Positions 1 through 9,368 of a DNA stretch of 64,000 nucleotides are shown piece after piece. The notes beneath the pieces are model-generated. The model was not told the DNA's origin, searched no databases, and saw nothing but the letters and a program-made list of their open reading frames with translations. The DNA is from Flavobacteriaceae bacterium (GTDB lineage Bacteria > Bacteroidota > Bacteroidia > Flavobacteriales > Flavobacteriaceae): the NCBI GenBank assembly GCA_029248185.1, contig JAQWJV010000033.1, forward strand, positions 1 through 64,000. Direction: 5' to 3'. Both the position numbers and the translations under genes were made by a program. Within the stretch, counting starts at the first letter, position 1. Each line of letters opens with the position of its first letter.

Positions 1-1260
1 ATGGTGACACACGACCGCTATTTTTTAGAGCGGGTGTGTAATGAAATCATCGAATTTGACGAAGGAGATCTCTTCACCTACAAGGGGAGCTATTCTTATT
101 ATTTAGAAAAAAGAGCCATCCGTATTGCCCACGAGGAAACCGTTGCGCACAAGACCAAAAGACATTTTGTGAAAGAATTGGAGTGGATGCGACGTCAACC
201 CAAAGCCAGAACAACAAAATCCAAATCTCGTATTGATGATTTCAAAGTGATTAAAGAGAAAACTCAGCAACGCAGAAATGACCATGAAGTACAACTGGAA
301 ATCAATATGGAGCGATTGGGATCAAAAATGATTGAAATGCATAGGGTATCCAAAGCCTTTAAAAATACTGTTATTCTTGATCAGTTTGATTACAACTTTC
401 AGCGAAATGACCGTATTGGTATTATTGGAAAAAATGGAACAGGGAAGTCGACTCTTCTTAATTTACTTACCGATACCATACAACCCGATGCGGGTAAAAT
501 TATACGTGGCGAAACCTTAAAATTTGGATATTATACGCAAGGAGGAATTAAAATTAAAGAGGGTCAAAAAGTAATTGAGGTGATTCAAGAGTTTGGTGAA
601 TTCATTCCTCTCAAAAAGGGAAAGAAAATATCAGCTCAACAGCTGCTAGAACGTTTTTTGTTTGATCGAAAAAAGCAGTATGATTTTGTAGAAAAACTCA
701 GTGGAGGAGAACGTAAACGCCTTTACTTATGTACTATTTTAATTCAAAACCCCAATTTTCTTATCCTCGATGAACCGACCAACGACCTAGACATAATTAC
801 ACTCAATGTTTTGGAGAGTTTTTTATTGGATTTCCCAGGCTGTTTATTGGTGGTTTCTCACGATCGCTATTTTATGGATAAAATTGTAGACCATCTTTTT
901 GTATTGAAGGGGCAAGGTATAATTGAAGATTTCCCAGGAAATTATTCCGATTATCGTGCTTATGAAGGTGAAAGCCAAATCGAAAATAAAGACGCAGAGA
1001 AAAAGATTAAAAAGGATTGGAAAAAGGATACAGGTTCACAAAAAACACTTTCCTATCAACATCAACAAGCGTTTAAGAAATTAGAGAAAACAATTAAAAA
1101 GCTCGAAGCTGAAAAAGAAATCCTTCAAGACCGCTTTGTTAACGAGACATTAAATGCCGCAGAAATCAAAGATCTTTCTATTGCTCTAAGTGAATTGGAA
1201 GTAGATTTGGAAATGAAGTCAAATCAATGGTTGGAGTGGTCGCTATTGATGGAAGAATAG
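1..1260 (+). CDS. ABC-F family ATPase (Uup/EttA-like), 5' end cut off by the window
   Basis: Only the C-terminal two thirds of the protein are present. The first residues (VTHDRYF) are the switch/H-loop end of the first ABC domain, so the ATG at base 1 is an internal Met and roughly 200 residues lie outside the window. The inter-domain linker follows, then a complete second ABC domain: Walker A GKNGTGKS at residues 143-150, signature LSGGE at 233-237, Walker B LILDEPTND at 254-262, and a second SHDRYF switch. The last ~80 residues are Lys/Glu-rich and coiled-coil-like, as in Uup. There are no membrane segments, so this is not a transporter; ABC-F proteins act on ribosomes or nucleic acids. 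The exact subfamily cannot be settled from the partial sequence. Confidence 0.9.
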   Translation: MVTHDRYFLERVCNEIIEFDEGDLFTYKGSYSYYLEKRAIRIAHEETVAHKTKRHFVKELEWMRRQPKARTTKSKSRIDDFKVIKEKTQQRRNDHEVQLEINMERLGSKMIEMHRVSKAFKNTVILDQFDYNFQRNDRIGIIGKNGTGKSTLLNLLTDTIQPDAGKIIRGETLKFGYYTQGGIKIKEGQKVIEVIQEFGEFIPLKKGKKISAQQLLERFLFDRKKQYDFVEKLSGGERKRLYLCTILIQNPNFLILDEPTNDLDIITLNVLESFLLDFPGCLLVVSHDRYFMDKIVDHLFVLKGQGIIEDFPGNYSDYRAYEGESQIENKDAEKKIKKDWKKDTGSQKTLSYQHQQAFKKLEKTIKKLEAEKEILQDRFVNETLNAAEIKDLSIALSELEVDLEMKSNQWLEWSLLMEE

Positions 1261-1357
1261 CGCGTATATATCCTCTGATGGTTAATAAAAAAAGCTAATC
1301 CAATCCATCCAAGTCACTTGTTTTTAGTAGTTTTAATTTAACTAAACAAACCGTGTT

Positions 1358-3793
1358 ATGAAGAGAATAATCTATTCAATAATCGCTTTAATTTACTTTA
1401 CAAATGGAATTAACGCCCAAAATAGATCCAGTAAAAATAAGGAAGTAGCGGAACACTCCGTACTTGATAAATCTCAGCCTTTTGAAGGTTTTTTCACCTT
1501 TAATTATCAGCCAGAAACGGATGCGATCTACCTGAGCGTTAAAGAGTTGGAACAACACTTTTTATATGTCAATAGCTTAAGCCAAGGAATAGGAAGTAAC
1601 GATATCGGTTTGGATCGTGGACAATTGGGGAATGAACGAGTCGTTTACTTTAGAAAAGCAGGAAGTAAATTATTACTCATTCAACCCAATTTGCGTTATC
1701 GTTCAACTTCAGAAAATCCTTTGGAGCAGAGATCAATTAAAGAGGCATTTGCAAAGTCTGTTTTGTTTGGTTTTCCCATAGAAGAAACAAAAGACGGGAG
1801 CTATATCATCAATTTGACTCCATTTTTAATGCAAGATGCGCATGGAGTTTCTAAGCGATTAAAGCAAATGAAACAGGGGAGTTTTAGTGTTGACAAAAGC
1901 CGCTCAGCCATAAATTTTGAGCGAACTAAAGCTTTTCGTTTGAATGTAGAGTTTGATATACTATTGACCTTTAACGGGGAGGCTCAGGGGAATTTATTGC
2001 GATCTGTTACCCCAACTCCAGATGCAGTAACCGTGCATCAGCATCATTCATTTGTAGCACTTCCTGACACAAATTATACCCCACGTGATTTTGATCCAAG
2101 ATCTGGAGTTAATGCCATGCGTTTTTATGATTACTCAACCCCGGTGAGTAGTGCAACTAAAAAACAATATATCTACCGTCATCGATTGCATAAGAAAGAT
2201 CCCTCGGCAGCTATAAGTGAAGCTGTAGAACCGATTGTATATTATTTGGATAACGGTACACCAGAGCCAGTTCGATCTGCACTCATGGAGGGAGGAAGTT
2301 GGTGGAATCAGGCCTTTGAAAGTATTGGGTATGAAAATGCTTTTCAAATTAAAATTCTACCTGATGATGCAGATCCGCTAGATGTTCGTTACAATGTGAT
2401 TCAATGGGTTCACCGTTCTACTCGGGGGTGGAGTTATGGCGCTAGCGTATCCGATCCTAGGACAGGAGAAATTATTAAAGGACATGTTAGTTTAGGAAGT
2501 CTCAGGATTCGTCAAGACTTTATGATTGCTCTGGGATTAACAGAAGCTCCTTTTGACCCCAATAATAATAAAGAGCAGGCAGCTCTTGATTTGGCTTTGG
2601 CACGAATCAGACAATTGTCAGCACATGAAATAGGACATACCCTTGGTTTTGCGCATAATTTTGCTGCAAGTGCCAATGCACGTACCTCTGTTATGGATTA
2701 TCCCCATCCAAACCTTTCTATTGAAGAGGGTAAAATTAAATTGGATAAAGCCTATGAAGTGGGTATCGGTTCTTGGGACAAAGTGAGTGTTGGTTATGCC
2801 TATACTGATTTTCCTGAAGGAATAGATGAAAAGGCAGCTTTGAATTCAATGCTTGAAAAAAGCGTAGCAGAAGGACATCGTTTCATTAGTGATCGAGATG
2901 CACGCCCCTTGGGAGGAGCCCATCCTAAGGCACATCTTTGGGATAATGGAACCCTTGCCACTTCAGAATTAGCCAAATTAATGCAAATTCGAGCAAAAGC
3001 ACTCGAGCATCTCAATTTAAATCACTTGCGTCCTGGCGAGCCCTACAGTGCCTTGGAGGATCGATTCGTACCCATGTATCTTTTGCATCGGTACCAAGTA
3101 GAGGCTGTCGTGAAACTAATTGGAGGTGTAGATTATGATTATGCTGTAAAAGGATCTCAAAATTATGCAGCAACAACAGTTGATGCTACCACACAGCGAA
3201 ATGCTTTACTTGCTTTTTTAGGAGCCTTGAGTCCTGAAGCTATAAAAATACCAGAGCATCTCTACACACTATTACACCCACGTTCTTTTTCCAACCCCAG
3301 AGGACGGGAAAACTTTTTGTCTCAAACGGGTGTAAGTTTTGATTATTTGGGAATCGCAAGTAGTTTAAGTGATGCGCTCGTAGGCATGTTATTGCATCCA
3401 GAGCGTGCAAACAGATTAGTTATGCAATACGGCTTTGATTCAAATCAGCTTTCTTTAAAGGAAACGATTACTACTTTAATTAAAAATCACTTTAAAGTTG
3501 CTCCAAGAGATATGCACGAGCGACAATTAAATGAAATCGTAAAAGGAAACATTATGAGTCACTTAATGTCTTTAGGTCAGGACAATTTGTCTAGTAGTAT
3601 CACAAGGGCAGTCGTTTATGAGGAGTTGGTTAAACTGGATCAATGGTTAGCAGGTCAAAATGAGGCTGATTTTAGTCAATATTATCGTGCAGAAATTCAA
3701 AAATATTTTGATCATCCTAATGATTTTAAGCCTGCTTCGTCAGAACGATTACCTGATGGATCACCCATAGGATCTTTTTCTTGCGACCATTAA
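1358..3793 (+). CDS. Secreted zinc-dependent metalloprotease (DUF5117/DUF5118 family)
   Basis: The 811-residue product starts with a cleavable signal peptide (about residues 1-20, ending in NAQ), so it is exported. The zinc site is HEIGHTLGFAH at residues 423-433, the HExxHxxGxxH motif of metzincins, followed by a Met-turn-like SVMDYP. Length and order (DUF5118-like N-terminus, DUF5117 middle, metzincin-like C-terminal part) match a family that is abundant in Bacteroidota and largely uncharacterised. The substrate is unknown. It lies 97 bp after the ABC-F gene and 10 bp before threonine aldolase, so it probably heads a run of three codirectional genes. I see no type IX sorting domain at the C-terminus. 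Confidence 0.88.
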   Translation: MKRIIYSIIALIYFTNGINAQNRSSKNKEVAEHSVLDKSQPFEGFFTFNYQPETDAIYLSVKELEQHFLYVNSLSQGIGSNDIGLDRGQLGNERVVYFRKAGSKLLLIQPNLRYRSTSENPLEQRSIKEAFAKSVLFGFPIEETKDGSYIINLTPFLMQDAHGVSKRLKQMKQGSFSVDKSRSAINFERTKAFRLNVEFDILLTFNGEAQGNLLRSVTPTPDAVTVHQHHSFVALPDTNYTPRDFDPRSGVNAMRFYDYSTPVSSATKKQYIYRHRLHKKDPSAAISEAVEPIVYYLDNGTPEPVRSALMEGGSWWNQAFESIGYENAFQIKILPDDADPLDVRYNVIQWVHRSTRGWSYGASVSDPRTGEIIKGHVSLGSLRIRQDFMIALGLTEAPFDPNNNKEQAALDLALARIRQLSAHEIGHTLGFAHNFAASANARTSVMDYPHPNLSIEEGKIKLDKAYEVGIGSWDKVSVGYAYTDFPEGIDEKAALNSMLEKSVAEGHRFISDRDARPLGGAHPKAHLWDNGTLATSELAKLMQIRAKALEHLNLNHLRPGEPYSALEDRFVPMYLLHRYQVEAVVKLIGGVDYDYAVKGSQNYAATTVDATTQRNALLAFLGALSPEAIKIPEHLYTLLHPRSFSNPRGRENFLSQTGVSFDYLGIASSLSDALVGMLLHPERANRLVMQYGFDSNQLSLKETITTLIKNHFKVAPRDMHERQLNEIVKGNIMSHLMSLGQDNLSSSITRAVVYEELVKLDQWLAGQNEADFSQYYRAEIQKYFDHPNDFKPASSERLPDGSPIGSFSCDH

Positions 3794-3803
3794 GATTAAC
3801 TCA

Positions 3804-4826
3804 ATGAATGTAAATTTAATAAGTGATACCGTGACCAAGCCTTCCAAAGGAATGCTGGAAGCAATGTTTGCAGCGCAAGTCGGAGACGATGTATTTAAAG
3901 AGGATCCTGCAGTAAATGCTCTAGAAGATGAAATAGCCACCCTTTTCGGAATGGAATCGGCTTTATTTTTCCCCTCAGGTACAATGGCAAACCAAACGGC
4001 AATTAAAATTCATACACAACCTGGAGAACAGCTCATTTGCGATCATTACGCACATGTGTATAATTATGAAGGGGGAGGAGTGAGTTTTAATTCTGGAGTA
4101 TCCTGCCGCCTGATTGAAGGAGATCGAGGGAGAATTACTGCATCTCAGATTGCCGCATGTATCAATCCTCCTGATTTTTATCACAGTCCAAAGACAACCC
4201 TAGTTTGCTTGGAAAACACCACCAATAAAGGAGGAGGAGCTTTTTACGATTTTAATGAAATTCTTAGTATTCGTGAACTCTGTGACACTCATCAATTATC
4301 GCTTCATTTGGATGGTGCTCGGTTGTGGAATGCTTTAGAGGAAACCCATGAAAATCCTGAAGATTATGGTAAAGTTTTCGATACGCTCTCCTTGTGTTTG
4401 AGTAAGGGCTTGGGATGCCCTGTAGGTTCATTACTTCTAGGCTCAAAAGAGCATATAAACAATGCCATACGAATCCGTAAGGTTTTTGGTGGGGGAATGC
4501 GACAAGCAGGATACCTTGCTGCTGCAGGGTCTTATGCCCTCAAACACCATAGAAAAGAGTTGAATGAAGATCATCGTAAAGCAAAAGAAATTGAAGCGGT
4601 GCTTTTAACTTGTGACTATGTTGACAAAGTGGAGCCTGTCTCCACTAATATTATAATTTTTTCTTTAAATTCGCCGAATTCAGAAATGGATTTTATTTCC
4701 AAAATGAAACAAAAGGGGATCGATTTAATCGCTCTTGGAAAAGGAAAGCTTCGAATTGTGACCCATCGCGATTACACTCAAAAACAGCACGATTATGTGT
4801 TGACAACTTTAACAAAAATGAATTGA
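3804..4826 (+). CDS. ltaE: Low-specificity L-threonine aldolase
   Basis: PLP-dependent fold-type I enzyme that cleaves L-threonine or allo-threonine to glycine and acetaldehyde. The N-terminal NLISDTVTKPS block, the FFPSGTMANQ motif and LHLDGARLWNA (the Asp that contacts the PLP pyridine) are typical of the family. The Schiff-base lysine is K201 in SLCLSKGLGCPVGS. The length of 340 residues is normal. It begins 10 bp after the metalloprotease gene and ends 1 bp before the start of the S9 peptidase gene, so the three are probably cotranscribed. The role is cytosolic glycine/threonine metabolism. Confidence 0.93.
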   Translation: MNVNLISDTVTKPSKGMLEAMFAAQVGDDVFKEDPAVNALEDEIATLFGMESALFFPSGTMANQTAIKIHTQPGEQLICDHYAHVYNYEGGGVSFNSGVSCRLIEGDRGRITASQIAACINPPDFYHSPKTTLVCLENTTNKGGGAFYDFNEILSIRELCDTHQLSLHLDGARLWNALEETHENPEDYGKVFDTLSLCLSKGLGCPVGSLLLGSKEHINNAIRIRKVFGGGMRQAGYLAAAGSYALKHHRKELNEDHRKAKEIEAVLLTCDYVDKVEPVSTNIIIFSLNSPNSEMDFISKMKQKGIDLIALGKGKLRIVTHRDYTQKQHDYVLTTLTKMN

Positions 4827-4827
4827 T

Positions 4828-6966
4828 ATGCGTAACCTAATTTTAATTTCAAGTTTGATTTTTGTAACCCTGTTTGCATCCTGTAAAAATAAAATAAAAA
4901 TGAACTTTGACACGACCACCCAAGCACCCAAGGCGGAGCGCATTCCATATCAATTAAAAGAACACAATGACATCCGTGTGGATGATTATTATTGGCTAAA
5001 AGAACGGGAGAACCCAGAGGTCATTGACTATTTAGAGCGCGAAAACGACTATTTTAAAAAGATGACTTCCGATTCAGAATCTTTTAGAGAGGATCTTTTT
5101 GAGGAATTAAAAAGTAGAATAAAAGAAGATGATGAATCTGTGCCCTATTTTTTTAACGGCTATTGGTATAGTACACGATTTCAAAAAGGGCAACAGTATC
5201 CAGTATATACACGAAAAAAAGATTCTTTAAGTGCTACTGAAGAAATTTTATTTGACTGCAATAAAATGGCAGAGGGATTGGATTATTTTCGTTTAGTTGG
5301 TATGAATGTAAGTCCAGACAATACTAAAGTTGTCTACGGAGTAGATACTGAATCTAGAAGGAAGTATACCCTTTATGTTAAGGACCTTCTAACCGAGGAG
5401 GTATTGCCTACAAAAATTGAGAATACCACTGGAGGAAGTGCATGGGCGTTAGATAATGAACATTTTTTTTATGTTTATAAAAATCCTGAAACTCTCCGAT
5501 CTGAGCAAATATTTAGGCACAATATAAAGAGTCCAACAAAAGATGATACCTTGATTTACCATGAGAAGGATGAGACCTTTTCAGTCTATGTAAGAGAGTC
5601 AAAATCAATGGAATATATTTTTATATCTTCCTACAGTACTTTGACAACAGAGCATCAATTCATTGAGGCTGATCAACCTTTATCCGCTTTTAAAACCATT
5701 CAGCCAAGGCTCAAAGGATTGGAATATAGTGTCGGACAATTTGAAGATCACTTTTATATACTAACCAATCAAGATGATTCAAAAAACTATAAAATCGTAA
5801 AAACTCCCATCGATACACCTTCTATGGAGTATTGGGAAACAATCCTGGAACATAGGGAGGAAGTTTTAATAGAGGATTTTGAAATTTTTAAAGAATATTG
5901 GGTAATAACAGAACGAAAACAAGGGCTAACCAAAATCCGAATTCAACGTTGGGATCAAAAAGAAGATTATTTTTTACCCATAGAGGGGGAGACTTACAGT
6001 CTTTATGTTGGTTTTAATCCAAGTTTCGACACGACTACTTTGCGTTATGGATTTACTTCATTGACTACTCCAAGTAGCGTTTTAGCGTTTGATATGGCAG
6101 ATCAATCCAAAACATTATTGAAGCAACAAGAAGTTATGGATGCAAATTTTGATTCCAATAATTATGTTGAAAAGCGAGTTTGGGCAACAGCAAGAGATGG
6201 TGTGAAAGTTCCGATTTCACTAGTGCATCACAAGGATACCCAGCTTGATGCGGAAACACCGTTTCTTTTGTATGCTTATGGTTCCTATGGTTCAACCATA
6301 GATCCTAGGTTTTCGAGTACGCGTTTAAGCTTGTTGGATAGAGGTTTTGTTTTTGGTATTGCACACATACGGGGGAGTGAATATTTGGGGCGACAGTGGT
6401 ATGAAGACGGGAAATTACTGAAAAAGAAAAATACCTTTAACGATTTTATTGACTGCTCTAAATTTCTAATTGAAAACAACTATACCAGTGCTTCTCATCT
6501 CCATGCTCTAGGAGGATCTGCAGGTGGCTTACTCATGGGAGTCATTGTTAATGATGCTCCGGAATTATATCGAAGTGTTATAGCAGCGGTTCCTTTTGTA
6601 GATGTAGTCACAACCATGCTGGATTCTAGTATTCCATTAACCACAGGTGAGTATGACGAATGGGGAAATCCAAATGACAAGCAGTTTTATGACTATATGA
6701 AATCCTATTCTCCCTATGACAATGTTAAGGTTCAATCGTATCCAAACATGCTAATTACGGCAGGATATCATGATTCACAAGTTCAATACTGGGAACCTGC
6801 TAAATGGGCAGCAAAACTCCGTGCCTTGAAAACAGACACTAATGTTTTATTTTTAAATACCAACATGGAAGCCGGACATAGTGGTGCTTCCGGTCGTTTT
6901 GACGCTTTGAAAGAAACAGCAAAGGAGTTTGCATTTATGTTGCAGTTAGAAGGTAAAGCGGAGTAA
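4828..6966 (+). CDS. Prolyl oligopeptidase family (S9A, oligopeptidase B-like) lipoprotein
   Basis: An N-terminal seven-bladed propeller region is followed by a C-terminal alpha/beta-hydrolase peptidase domain. The catalytic triad can be read directly: S564 in GGSAGG, D649 in GYHDSQV and H684 in EAGHSG. GGSAGGL and the D-S-Q-V-QYWEPAKWAAKL block resemble PtrB (oligopeptidase B), which cleaves after basic residues. The first 19 residues form a lipoprotein signal with lipobox LFASC, so the mature enzyme should be membrane-anchored in the periplasm, unlike cytosolic PtrB. It starts 1 bp after threonine aldolase. Confidence 0.9.
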   Translation: MRNLILISSLIFVTLFASCKNKIKMNFDTTTQAPKAERIPYQLKEHNDIRVDDYYWLKERENPEVIDYLERENDYFKKMTSDSESFREDLFEELKSRIKEDDESVPYFFNGYWYSTRFQKGQQYPVYTRKKDSLSATEEILFDCNKMAEGLDYFRLVGMNVSPDNTKVVYGVDTESRRKYTLYVKDLLTEEVLPTKIENTTGGSAWALDNEHFFYVYKNPETLRSEQIFRHNIKSPTKDDTLIYHEKDETFSVYVRESKSMEYIFISSYSTLTTEHQFIEADQPLSAFKTIQPRLKGLEYSVGQFEDHFYILTNQDDSKNYKIVKTPIDTPSMEYWETILEHREEVLIEDFEIFKEYWVITERKQGLTKIRIQRWDQKEDYFLPIEGETYSLYVGFNPSFDTTTLRYGFTSLTTPSSVLAFDMADQSKTLLKQQEVMDANFDSNNYVEKRVWATARDGVKVPISLVHHKDTQLDAETPFLLYAYGSYGSTIDPRFSSTRLSLLDRGFVFGIAHIRGSEYLGRQWYEDGKLLKKKNTFNDFIDCSKFLIENNYTSASHLHALGGSAGGLLMGVIVNDAPELYRSVIAAVPFVDVVTTMLDSSIPLTTGEYDEWGNPNDKQFYDYMKSYSPYDNVKVQSYPNMLITAGYHDSQVQYWEPAKWAAKLRALKTDTNVLFLNTNMEAGHSGASGRFDALKETAKEFAFMLQLEGKAE

Positions 6967-6977
6967 AATATTTTGAT

Positions 6978-6985
6978 TAAATTTG
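6978..6985 (+). promoter_or_regulatory. Bacteroidota -7 promoter element TAAATTTG
   Basis: Exact match to the TAnnTTTG -7 consensus of Bacteroidota primary-sigma promoters, in the 46-bp gap before the gene at 7013. It would give a leader of about 20 nt. No convincing -33 TTG lies at the right distance. Confidence 0.45.
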
Positions 6986-7012
6986 CTTAAATTTTGTTTT
7001 TAAATACAGAGT

Positions 7013-8068
7013 ATGAATGACCGTGAGAATACCTATGAAAATATTCTTGAACTAATAGGTAATACCCCTCTAATAAAACTAAATAATGTAGTTAAGGATT
7101 ATCAGGGTGAATTTTATGCGAAGTTTGAAGCCTTTAATCCAGGTCATTCCAATAAGGACAGAATTGCAATCCATATTATAGAAGAAGCTGAGCGAAAAGG
7201 AATATTAAAACCAGGTGCCACCATTATAGAAACAACATCAGGAAATACTGGGTTTAGTCTAGCAATGGTTTCAATGATCAAAGGGTATCAGTGTATTTTG
7301 GCAGTGAGTTCAAAGTCATCAAAAGATAAAATCAACATGTTGAGTTCTATGGGAGCTCAGGTACATGTTTGTCCTGCCAATGTTGCAGCCGATGACCCTC
7401 GTTCTTACTACCAAGTTGCAAAACAATTGCACAGTGAAATCAAAGAATCTGTTTATATCAATCAATATTTCAATGAGTTAAACGTTGAGGCACATTACAA
7501 ATCTACAGGTCCTGAAATTTGGGAACAAACCGAAGGTAAAATAACGCACTTGGTCGCTAGTAGTGGAACCGGAGGTACCATTTCAGGTTGTGCAAAATAT
7601 TTAAAAGAAATGAATCCTGAGATTACTATCATCGGAGTGGATGCTTACGGATCGGTTTTGAAAAAGTATCATGAAACCCAGGAGTTTGACACAAACGAAA
7701 TTTATCCCTATCGCATTGAAGGACTTGGTAAGAACTTAATTCCTACCGCAACTCACTTTGATTTGATCGATCTTTTTGTCAAAGTTACGGATGAAGAAAG
7801 TGCTCATTCTGCCAGAAAGATTACAAGATCAGAAGGTATGTTTGTTGGATATACCTCAGGAGCAGCGATGCAAGCAGTTCGTCAACTAGCAGAAAAAAAT
7901 TATTTTGATAAGGAGAGCAAGGTTGTCGTGATTTTTCCAGATCATGGCTCACGCTACATGAGTAAAATATATAGTGAAGATTGGATGGAAGATCAAGGTT
8001 TTTTTGATACCTCCAATGAATCACAACACAATATTGAATACGTAAAAGATATTACATCCAAGAAATGA
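7013..8068 (+). CDS. PLP-dependent cysteine-synthase-family enzyme, probable cysteate synthase
   Basis: Fold-type II PLP enzyme of the cysteine synthase/cystathionine beta-synthase family. The catalytic lysine is K48 in HSNKDR, where CysK proteins usually have SVKDR. The TSGNTG substrate loop is at residues 75-80 and the glycine-rich PLP-phosphate loop is [10 protein letters not shown]. At 351 residues it has a short tail but no CBS or ferredoxin-like domain. The stop overlaps the start of the alpha-oxoamine synthase gene by 4 bp (ATGA), so the two are translationally coupled. An amino-acid synthase feeding an amino-acid/acyl condensing enzyme suggests that it makes L-cysteate (beta-replacement with sulfite) for sulfonolipid synthesis. 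The fold is seen; the sulfite specificity is inferred from context. Ordinary cysteine synthase is the alternative. Confidence 0.7.
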   Translation: MNDRENTYENILELIGNTPLIKLNNVVKDYQGEFYAKFEAFNPGHSNKDRIAIHIIEEAERKGILKPGATIIETTSGNTGFSLAMVSMIKGYQCILAVSSKSSKDKINMLSSMGAQVHVCPANVAADDPRSYYQVAKQLHSEIKESVYINQYFNELNVEAHYKSTGPEIWEQTEGKITHLVASSGTGGTISGCAKYLKEMNPEITIIGVDAYGSVLKKYHETQEFDTNEIYPYRIEGLGKNLIPTATHFDLIDLFVKVTDEESAHSARKITRSEGMFVGYTSGAAMQAVRQLAEKNYFDKESKVVVIFPDHGSRYMSKIYSEDWMEDQGFFDTSNESQHNIEYVKDITSKK

Positions 8069-9324
8069 GAGATTTATTTGATAGAATACATGCCAACAAG
8101 GGGCCTTTAGGCAAATGGGCTTCACAAGCTGAAGGTTATTTTGTTTTTCCTAAACTGGAGGGACCTATTTCCAATAGAATGAAATTTAAGGGAAAAGAAG
8201 TCATTACATGGAGTGTAAATGATTATCTCGGTCTGGCAAACAATCCTGAGATTCGAGAAGTAGATGCAGAAGCTGCTGCTGAATATGGTTCCGCCTATCC
8301 TATGGGAGCTAGAATGATGTCAGGGCATACAGAGTTGCACGAGCAATTAGAGAATGAGTTAGCAGAATTTGTTGACAAAGAATCGGCTTATCTATTAAAC
8401 TTTGGATATCAGGGAATTCTTTCCACTATTGATACTTTAGTGGGGAAGGACGATGTAATTGTTTACGATGTTGACGCACATGCGTGTATTGTTGATGGGG
8501 TTCGTTTGCATTTAGGGAAACGTTTTACTTATAAGCATAATGATATTGAAAGTTTAGAAAAAAACTTACAGCGCGCCACTAAAGTAGCTGATCAAACTGG
8601 TGGAGGTATTTTAGTGATCTCCGAAGGAGTGTTTGGTATGCGTGGACAACAAGGATGTCTGAAGGAAATTGTTGCCTTAAAAGACAAGTATAACTTTCGT
8701 TTTTTAGTGGATGATGCTCATGGTTTTGGTACCCTAGGTGAAAATGGGAAAGGTGCAGGAAATGAACAGGGTATTCAGGATCAAATTGACGTTTATTTTG
8801 CAACTTTTGCAAAATCAATGGCATCTACAGGAGCTTTTGTTGCTGCGGATAAAGAGATTATTGACTATTTGAAATATAATATGCGTTCACAGATGTTTGC
8901 TAAATCACTGCAAATGCAGTTGGTAAAAGGAGCGTTAAAACGTCTTGATATGTTAAGAACACGTCCTGAATTTAAAGCCAAGCTGTGGGAGAATGTTAAT
9001 GCACTGCAAGGAGGTCTTAAAGACAGGGGGTTTGATATTGGAACCACACAAAGCTGTGTTACACCGGTTTATCTCAAAGGAAGTATTCCTGAAGCGATGG
9101 CATTGGTTAAAGATTTGAGAGAAAATTATGGAATATTTTGTTCTATAGTAGTCTATCCAGTCATACCCAAAGGTTTGATTTTACTTCGACTTATTCCAAC
9201 AACAACACATACACTTGAAGATGTTAGAATCACCCTAGATGCTTTTGCTGGAATTCGAGAGAAATTAGAAAATGGAACCTACAAGCGTCTTTCAGAGGCG
9301 GCAATGGGTCAAGCTCAAGTATAA
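8065..9324 (+). CDS. Alpha-oxoamine synthase, probable cysteate-fatty acyltransferase (capnine synthesis)
   Basis: Fold-type I PLP enzyme of the alpha-oxoamine synthase family (serine palmitoyltransferase, KBL, BioF). [10 protein letters not shown] at residues 216-225 carries the PLP-contacting Asp and His; the Schiff-base lysine is K250 in [12 protein letters not shown]. The N-terminal block ([31 protein letters not shown]) is, from memory, characteristic of the flavobacterial proteins that include the Flavobacterium johnsoniae cysteate-fatty acyltransferase, needed for capnine synthesis and efficient gliding. Such enzymes condense L-cysteate with an acyl thioester, releasing CO2. Coupling to the upstream cysteine-synthase-like gene supports this. 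A true serine palmitoyltransferase is the main alternative; motifs alone do not separate the two. Confidence 0.75.
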   Translation: MRDLFDRIHANKGPLGKWASQAEGYFVFPKLEGPISNRMKFKGKEVITWSVNDYLGLANNPEIREVDAEAAAEYGSAYPMGARMMSGHTELHEQLENELAEFVDKESAYLLNFGYQGILSTIDTLVGKDDVIVYDVDAHACIVDGVRLHLGKRFTYKHNDIESLEKNLQRATKVADQTGGGILVISEGVFGMRGQQGCLKEIVALKDKYNFRFLVDDAHGFGTLGENGKGAGNEQGIQDQIDVYFATFAKSMASTGAFVAADKEIIDYLKYNMRSQMFAKSLQMQLVKGALKRLDMLRTRPEFKAKLWENVNALQGGLKDRGFDIGTTQSCVTPVYLKGSIPEAMALVKDLRENYGIFCSIVVYPVIPKGLILLRLIPTTTHTLEDVRITLDAFAGIREKLENGTYKRLSEAAMGQAQV

Positions 9325-9368
9325 GCAATATTGGGATTACTGATTCCTTTGATTCTTTACAAAATCAT

